Of a DNA stretch of 9,005 nucleotides, positions 5,680-9,005 are shown piece by piece. Both the position numbers and the translations under genes were made by a program. Source of the DNA: an uncultured Oscillospiraceae bacterium (GTDB lineage: Bacteria > Bacillota_A > Clostridia > Oscillospirales > Oscillospiraceae); assembly GCA_934589325.1 (NCBI GenBank), contig CAKTNU010000058.1:1-9005 (forward strand). Reading direction: 5' to 3'. Within the stretch, counting starts at the first letter, position 1. The number at the start of each line of letters is the position of its first letter. The notes below the pieces were generated by a model. It was not told the DNA's origin, did not search any database, and was given only the letters and a program-made list of their open reading frames with translations.

Positions 5680-5926
5680 ATCGTTTTTTGCTTTCTATCA
5701 ATTTCAATTTCTGCGCCCGGGTAAGCTGCTTTATCTGCCATTCCCGGCGCATGGCGTTCTCTCTGGAGTCCAGTTCCTCGCTGTAGGCAAGCACGACGGG
5801 CAGGTGTGAACGGGTATATTTCCCGCCGCGGCCGCTCCGGTGCGCCTCGATCCGGGCTTCAAGATCGTTCGTCCAGCCGGTATAGAGGCTGCCGTCCCCG
5901 CAGCGCAGGATGTAGACATAGTTCAT
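5678..5926 (-). CDS. GIY-YIG domain protein of the UPF0213 (YhbQ/YazA) family
   Basis: Small single-domain member of the GIY-YIG nuclease superfamily; the cellular substrate of this family is poorly defined, with DNA-repair-like roles proposed. The 82-aa product begins MNYVYILRCGDGSLYTGWTND, with VYI and LYTGWT as the two halves of the GIY-YIG motif. It continues with AHRSGRGGKYTRSHLP and ends with SRENAMRREWQIKQLTRAQK; Glu56 is the likely metal-binding acid. The ATG at 5924-5926 is chosen because the family starts there and AGGTG lies 5 nt upstream; the frame stays open further upstream inside the DUF951 gene without homology. It overlaps the DUF951 stop as ATGA and is the last gene of the symporter-DUF951-GIY-YIG operon. 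Confidence 0.9.
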   Translation of the reverse strand: MNYVYILRCGDGSLYTGWTNDLEARIEAHRSGRGGKYTRSHLPVVLAYSEELDSRENAMRREWQIKQLTRAQKLKLIESKKR

Positions 5927-6099
5927 CTCTGCACCTGGCGTATGTTTTTCTCGAACTTCGACCTCGGCCCCATTACCTCGTGACCGCAGCCGCAGCAGCG
6001 CAGGCGAAAATCCGCTCCGGTGCGCAGCACCTCCCACTGCTTGCTGCCGCAGGGGTGCTCTTTTTTCATTGTGAGGATATCACCGACCTGAATATCCAT
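5923..6099 (-). CDS. DUF951 family protein (YyzM-like, Cys-rich)
   Basis: A 58-aa protein of the DUF951 family, common in Firmicutes and without an established function. It shows the family hallmarks: GDILTMKKEHPCGSKQWEV at the N-terminus and RLRCCGCGHEVMGPRSKFEK towards the end. Cys17, Cys35, Cys36 and Cys38 could bind a metal, and the basic, compact fold suggests nucleic-acid or ribosome contact, which is inference only. The ATG at 6097-6099 gives the standard MDIQVGD start, with AAAGGA close upstream; the frame extends further upstream into the symporter gene but without homology. Its A overlaps the symporter stop (TAATG), and its own stop overlaps the GIY-YIG start (ATGA), so the three genes are very probably translated in a coupled manner. 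Confidence 0.87.
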   Translation of the reverse strand: MDIQVGDILTMKKEHPCGSKQWEVLRTGADFRLRCCGCGHEVMGPRSKFEKNIRQVQR

Positions 6100-7364
6100 T
6101 ATTCCTTTGCCTCTGCGCCTGCGCCCTTCGCGGGGTGCAGCTTTTTCTGAAGCCAATCCTTACCGTCAACATAGCGCGAGACGATAAAGGAGACGACATA
6201 GTCTCCGGCCGCGTTGACCATCGTTGCGGGAGGATCGACCAGATTGCCCAGTGCAAGAGCGACCGTGTAGGCAACGGCGAGATTGTCGGGGAAGAATATC
6301 GTGCAGAGCACGAGCTCTCCGGTACCGCCGCCGCCAGGGACGCCGGACATTGCGACGGAGGAGAACACCGCGACGATTATCGCGAGTATGGCTTCCTTGG
6401 TGCCAAAGTCCATGCCAAACATGCCGAACAGGAATGCGACCTTGATGATCGCGCTCATCGCGGAGCCGTCCATGTGCATCGTCGCGCCGAGCGGCAGGAC
6501 GATCTCGCTGACGTCCTTGGAGATACCGGTATCCTCGGCAACTTCCATATTGGTCGGAATGGTCGCAACAGAGGAGCAAGTGCCGAAGGAAACGGCCGCG
6601 GGCTTGAGCAGGTGCTGGAACATGACCCTTGCAGCTCCCTTGCCGCCGCCGAAGCGGGCGTATATGGGCGAAGAAATGAGCATATACGCAAAGCACATCA
6701 CGTAATAGATTATCAGAGTGCGGCTGTAGTCGCCGATGAGTTCGGGGCCGTAGTACGCAACAAGATAGGCAAAGAAGCCGAAGAAGCCGATGGGAGCGTA
6801 ATAGGTAATGAGCTTGATGACCTTCATGAGGCAGTTGGTGAGGTCTGCAAGTATTTTTGCGGTAAGAGTCTCCTTGCCGCCGGCCATCTGCACACCAAAG
6901 CCGAAGATTATCGCCGCGATTATCAGCGGGAGTATCGCCTTGCGGCTCCACAGCTCTGCGAAGTCGGGCTTGGTAAAGAAGTTGATTATCATGTCAGCCA
7001 CGCCAAGGGTCACGCCGACCTCGCCCTGCACCACGGGGTAGTCGCCCTTGACCAGCGGGATGCAGCGGCAGACTATGTACATAAGAACAGATGCTATCGC
7101 CGCCGTGACCATGAAGGTCGCTACCGTCACGCCGAGGACCTTACCGGCGCGTTTAACATTGCCCATGTTCGCGATAGCGGAGGCGATGGAGCAGAACACC
7201 ATCGGCACAACGACGCAGAACATCATGTTTATGAACACGGTGCCGAGCGGTTCGAGGCAGGTGGCGCCCGGCCATACCGCGCCGACAATGCAGCCCGCAA
7301 TTATGCCGGTGAGCATCGAGAGTATGAACCAATAGTCTTTGATGAAGCGTCTGGATCTGGACAT
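6099..7364 (-). CDS. DAACS-family sodium:amino acid symporter (SDF/GltP-like)
   Basis: Inner-membrane secondary transporter of the glutamate-transporter fold, driven by Na+ or H+. The 421-aa protein has the family length, with hydrophobic helices throughout, an HP1-type loop (FGTCSSVATIPTNMEVAEDTG), a VLPLGATMHMDGSAM motif, HP2 (SGVPGGGGTGELVL) and TM8 (VDPPATMVNAAGDYVV). Compared with GltPh, Asp377, Thr381, Asn384 and Asp388 match Asp394, Thr398, Asn401 and Asp405. Ala380 replaces Arg397, which holds the acidic side chain of aspartate, Gly373 replaces Asp390, and His297 replaces Asn310 of the NMDG motif. Loss of the arginine argues for a neutral substrate. The ATG has AAAAGGAG 8 nt upstream. 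It heads a three-gene operon and diverges from an AraC regulator that probably controls it. Confidence 0.9.
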   Translation of the reverse strand: MSRSRRFIKDYWFILSMLTGIIAGCIVGAVWPGATCLEPLGTVFINMMFCVVVPMVFCSIASAIANMGNVKRAGKVLGVTVATFMVTAAIASVLMYIVCRCIPLVKGDYPVVQGEVGVTLGVADMIINFFTKPDFAELWSRKAILPLIIAAIIFGFGVQMAGGKETLTAKILADLTNCLMKVIKLITYYAPIGFFGFFAYLVAYYGPELIGDYSRTLIIYYVMCFAYMLISSPIYARFGGGKGAARVMFQHLLKPAAVSFGTCSSVATIPTNMEVAEDTGISKDVSEIVLPLGATMHMDGSAMSAIIKVAFLFGMFGMDFGTKEAILAIIVAVFSSVAMSGVPGGGGTGELVLCTIFFPDNLAVAYTVALALGNLVDPPATMVNAAGDYVVSFIVSRYVDGKDWLQKKLHPAKGAGAEAKE

Positions 7365-7399
7365 GACAGGTTCTCCTTTTAATACGAAATTACGTTATT

Positions 7400-7427
7400 A
7401 TTATATTGCGAAATTATGCAATGTAAA
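7400..7427 (-). promoter_or_regulatory. Promoter of the symporter operon
   Basis: TTTACA (complement at 7422-7427) and a perfect TATAAT (complement at 7400-7405) are 16 nt apart. The start point would lie near 7393, giving a leader of about 29 nt. An inverted repeat ATTGC/GCAAT (7405-7409 and 7418-7422) fills the space between the two boxes, a position suited to repression. Confidence 0.7.
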
Positions 7428-7452
7428 TTGTTCCGATTGCTTGAAACATTGC
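7405..7452. repeat. Cluster of ATTGC half-sites in the symporter/AraC intergenic region
   Basis: ATTGC occurs at 7405-7409, 7436-7440 and 7448-7452, with ATTGT at 7427-7431 and an inverted GCAAT at 7418-7422. The cluster spans the -35 boxes of both divergent promoters. AraC-family proteins usually bind direct repeats next to the -35 box, so these are candidate sites for the adjacent regulator. The region is AT-rich, so some copies may be chance. Confidence 0.45.
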
Positions 7453-7469
7453 AAAAAATGCGGTATAAT
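7441..7469 (+). promoter_or_regulatory. Promoter of the araC-family gene
   Basis: TTGAAA (7441-7446) and a perfect TATAAT (7464-7469) are exactly 17 nt apart, a strong sigma-A-type promoter. The start point would be near 7476, about 23 nt before the ATG. One ATTGC copy (7436-7440) directly abuts the -35 box and another (7448-7452) lies in the spacer, compatible with autoregulation. Confidence 0.72.
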
Positions 7470-7498
7470 ACGGTCAAGTTATACGGTGGGGGTGAAAT

Positions 7499-8344
7499 AT
7501 GGCGAAAACAGGCGCGTTTGAACGCGAGGGATACCTTCGCGAGAACTATCATTACTTTCATCTGCGCGATACGGCCGGGCAGGAGAGGGATTTCCACTTT
7601 CACGAATTTGACAAGATAGTGCTGCTGATCTCCGGGCGCGTGGACTACTTCGTCGAGAGTGAGGTATACTCACTCAAGCCGTGGTCTCTGCTGCTCGTAA
7701 AGCACCATACGATACATAAGGCGCTCATCGACAAAAGTGAGCCGTATGACCGCGTGATAATCTACCTTGACCGCAAATATTTTGAGCGCATCTTCCCGGA
7801 CGCCGGGATAATGGACAGCTTTGACGCCGCCGATCGGCTGGGGCGGCATCTGCTGACTCCTACCGAAGCGGAACGCGCCGAGCTTGAGCGCTGCCTGCGC
7901 GAATATGAGCAGTACGGCCGCGAGGATGGGGCGAGCGCGCAGGCGCTGCGCGACACGCTTGTAATGCAGCTGCTCATCCGCATCCGCCGCATGACCGACA
8001 GCGGCGATGCCGACACTCGGCAGCTGGAGCTGCAGTATGACCCGAAAATAGCGCAGGTGCTGTCGTATATCAATGAAAATCTATGCGGAGAGCTGAGCGT
8101 GGATGCACTGGCGGAGCGCGTTTTTCTGAGCAAATACCACTTCATGCGCCTTTTCAAGGCGCAGACAGGCGCGACCGTGCACACATATGTACGCCAGAAG
8201 CGTCTCGTGAACGCGGCGCGGCTGATCCGTGAGGGCACGCCCGCGACCAAGGCCGCGCTCGACAGCGGATTTGCGGACTATTCCGCATTTCACCGCGCTT
8301 TCCGCGAAAGCTTCGGCATCAGCCCCGGAAAACTCAAAAAATAG
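7499..8344 (+). CDS. AraC-family transcriptional regulator with cupin sensor domain
   Basis: Predicted one-component regulator. The 281-aa protein has an N-terminal cupin-type ligand-binding domain (about residues 28-100, with DFHFHEFDKIVLLISGRVDY and the following GxLxxxKP-like turn). A linker follows, then a C-terminal double helix-turn-helix (about 181-281). The first HTH is SVDALAERVFLSKYHFMRLFK and the second lies around PATKAALDSGFADYSAFHRAFRESFGISPGK, both in strict AraC form. The ATG at 7499 follows GGGGGTG with suitable spacing. It is transcribed away from the symporter operon across 134 nt holding both promoters and repeated ATTGC sites. By the usual local-regulator rule it likely senses the symporter substrate or a related signal; the ligand cannot be read from sequence. 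Confidence 0.93.
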   Translation: MAKTGAFEREGYLRENYHYFHLRDTAGQERDFHFHEFDKIVLLISGRVDYFVESEVYSLKPWSLLLVKHHTIHKALIDKSEPYDRVIIYLDRKYFERIFPDAGIMDSFDAADRLGRHLLTPTEAERAELERCLREYEQYGREDGASAQALRDTLVMQLLIRIRRMTDSGDADTRQLELQYDPKIAQVLSYINENLCGELSVDALAERVFLSKYHFMRLFKAQTGATVHTYVRQKRLVNAARLIREGTPATKAALDSGFADYSAFHRAFRESFGISPGKLKK

Positions 8345-8352
8345 TATTCAGC

Positions 8353-8366
8353 TTTCCACTTGGAAA
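8353..8366. repeat. Short palindrome ahead of the araC/psuG terminator
   Basis: TTTCCA (8353-8358) and TGGAAA (8361-8366) are perfect inverted copies around 2 nt, immediately after the araC stop. With so small a loop it is more plausible as a minor element or chance than as a terminator; the strong hairpin follows 4 nt later. Confidence 0.25.
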
Positions 8367-8369
8367 AGC

Positions 8370-8406
8370 AAAAATGACCGCAGGATCGGCTCCTGCGGTC
8401 ATTTTT
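8370..8406. terminator. Bidirectional terminator shared by the araC-type gene and psuG
   Basis: A 16-bp perfect stem (arms 8370-8385 and 8391-8406) with a 5-nt loop has a GC-rich core and ends in AAAAA on the left and TTTTT on the right. It therefore gives a U-tract for transcripts arriving from either side. It sits between two convergent genes, 25 nt after the araC stop and 12 nt from the psuG stop. Confidence 0.92.
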
Positions 8407-8418
8407 ATTCGCTTATTT

Positions 8419-9005
8419 TTACTTTGCCAGCGCGCAGGCGGTACGGGCCGCGAGGCGGGCATTGTTCAGCACGAGCTGGATGTTGCTCTCAAGGCTGTCG
8501 CCGCCGGTCAGTTCAACGACGCGGGCAAGCAGGAACGGAGTGGTCTCCTTGCCGTGTACGCCCTGAGCCTTGCACTCTGCGAGTGCCTGCTCTATCGCCT
8601 TATCGATGACTTCCTTGTCCATCGAGTACTCCTCGGGGATGGGGTTGGTGACAAGCATGCCGCCCTTGAACTCGAGGCCGCGCTGGGCGCGGAACATCTC
8701 GGCCAGCTCCTCGGGGCTGTCTACACGGTAGTCGACGCTGAAGCCGCTCTTGCGGGTGTAGAATGCAGGCAGCTCACCGGTGCCGTAGCCGATGACGGGG
8801 ACACCCTTGGTCTCAAGATATTCAAGAGTCAGCCCCAAGTCAAGGATGGACTTTGCACCCGCGCAGACGACCATAACGGGAGTCTGTGCCAACTCTTCAA
8901 GGTCGGCGGAAATGTCCATGGTGGTCTCCGCGCCGCGGTGTACGCCGCCGATGCCTCCGGTCGCGAATATTTTAATGCCGGCCATGTGCGCGATTATCAT
9001 CGTGG
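8419..9005 (-). CDS. psuG: Pseudouridine-5'-phosphate glycosidase (C-terminal two thirds, cut by window edge)
   Basis: Enzyme that splits pseudouridine 5'-phosphate into uracil and ribose 5-phosphate, using a divalent metal, in the salvage/breakdown of pseudouridine; it is usually paired with the kinase PsuK. About 195 codons are visible of a normal protein near 300 aa; the N-terminus lies beyond 9005, and the frame is open to the edge. Diagnostic stretches are IKIFATGGIGGVHRGAETTM, ISADLEELAQTPV, VVCAGAKSILDLGLTLEYLE, TNPIPEEYSM and TPFLLARVVELTGG. The Lys at 8851-8853, the Asp 17 residues before it and the Asn at 8482-8484 keep the spacing of catalytic Asp149, Lys166 and Asn289 of E. coli PsuG as I recall them, so the visible active site looks intact. 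No kinase gene is visible downstream; it would have to lie upstream, outside the window. Confidence 0.95.
   Translation of the reverse strand, partial: TMIIAHMAGIKIFATGGIGGVHRGAETTMDISADLEELAQTPVMVVCAGAKSILDLGLTLEYLETKGVPVIGYGTGELPAFYTRKSGFSVDYRVDSPEELAEMFRAQRGLEFKGGMLVTNPIPEEYSMDKEVIDKAIEQALAECKAQGVHGKETTPFLLARVVELTGGDSLESNIQLVLNNARLAARTACALAK

Noticed and set aside
6135..7382. Long plus-strand open frame (415 codons) antisense to the symporter
   Set aside because: Its translation is rich in His, Arg and Asp with no recognisable domain, no ribosome binding site fits, and the minus-strand frame is a clear transporter. It is a by-product of the GC-rich codon pattern.
1..9005. Mobile elements, CRISPR arrays, toxin-antitoxin or defence genes
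   Set aside because: No transposase or integrase, no regularly spaced repeats and no target-site duplications are seen; all intergenic regions are short and explained by promoters or terminators.

Overview
The window looks like chromosomal DNA from a GC-rich member of the Firmicutes, most likely a spore-forming or formerly spore-forming Clostridia lineage such as Oscillospirales. The grounds are the gene order rpmG-secE-nusG-rplK-rplA, a SpoIVB-type sporulation peptidase, a DUF951 (YyzM-like) protein, strong Shine-Dalgarno sequences and TTG starts. Taxonomy is inferred from gene content only. I see no mobile element, CRISPR array, rRNA or tRNA.

Left block (1-2132, minus strand): a core translation/secretion operon, rpmG (L33), secE, nusG, rplK (L11) and rplA (L1, cut by the window edge). 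It is driven by a near-consensus promoter at 2104-2132 and possibly a second one at 2033-2060. The first promoter lies inside a 13/14 inverted repeat. The rplK-rplA gap holds two hairpins and a GTGGGAGG element resembling the 23S rRNA site for L1, so it is a candidate L1 autoregulatory site. Both rplK and rplA start with TTG.

Middle block (2173-5637): an AEC-family permease gene on the minus strand diverges from ruvX (yqgF) on the plus strand. Their two promoters stand back to back with only 3 nt between the -35 boxes. ruvX is followed by an MscS-family channel gene in a probable two-gene operon. After a weak terminator comes a secreted PDZ/S55 peptidase of the SpoIVB family with an intact His-Asp-Ser triad.

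Right block (5678-9005): a tightly packed minus-strand operon encodes a DAACS-family sodium symporter, a DUF951 protein and a GIY-YIG protein, joined by TAATG and ATGA overlaps. It converges on the SpoIVB gene at a shared hairpin terminator. The symporter diverges from an AraC-family regulator across a promoter region filled with ATTGC repeats, so the regulator probably controls the symporter. The symporter lacks the arginine that reads the acidic side chain of glutamate/aspartate, which points to a neutral substrate. The AraC gene converges at a bidirectional terminator on psuG (pseudouridine-5'-phosphate glycosidase), cut by the right edge.

Every recognised gene belongs to a known family. 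The points most worth following are the symporter's altered binding-site residues with its ATTGC-repeat control region, the overlapping symporter-DUF951-GIY-YIG operon, the putative L1 operator, and the inverted repeat around the ribosomal operon promoter.
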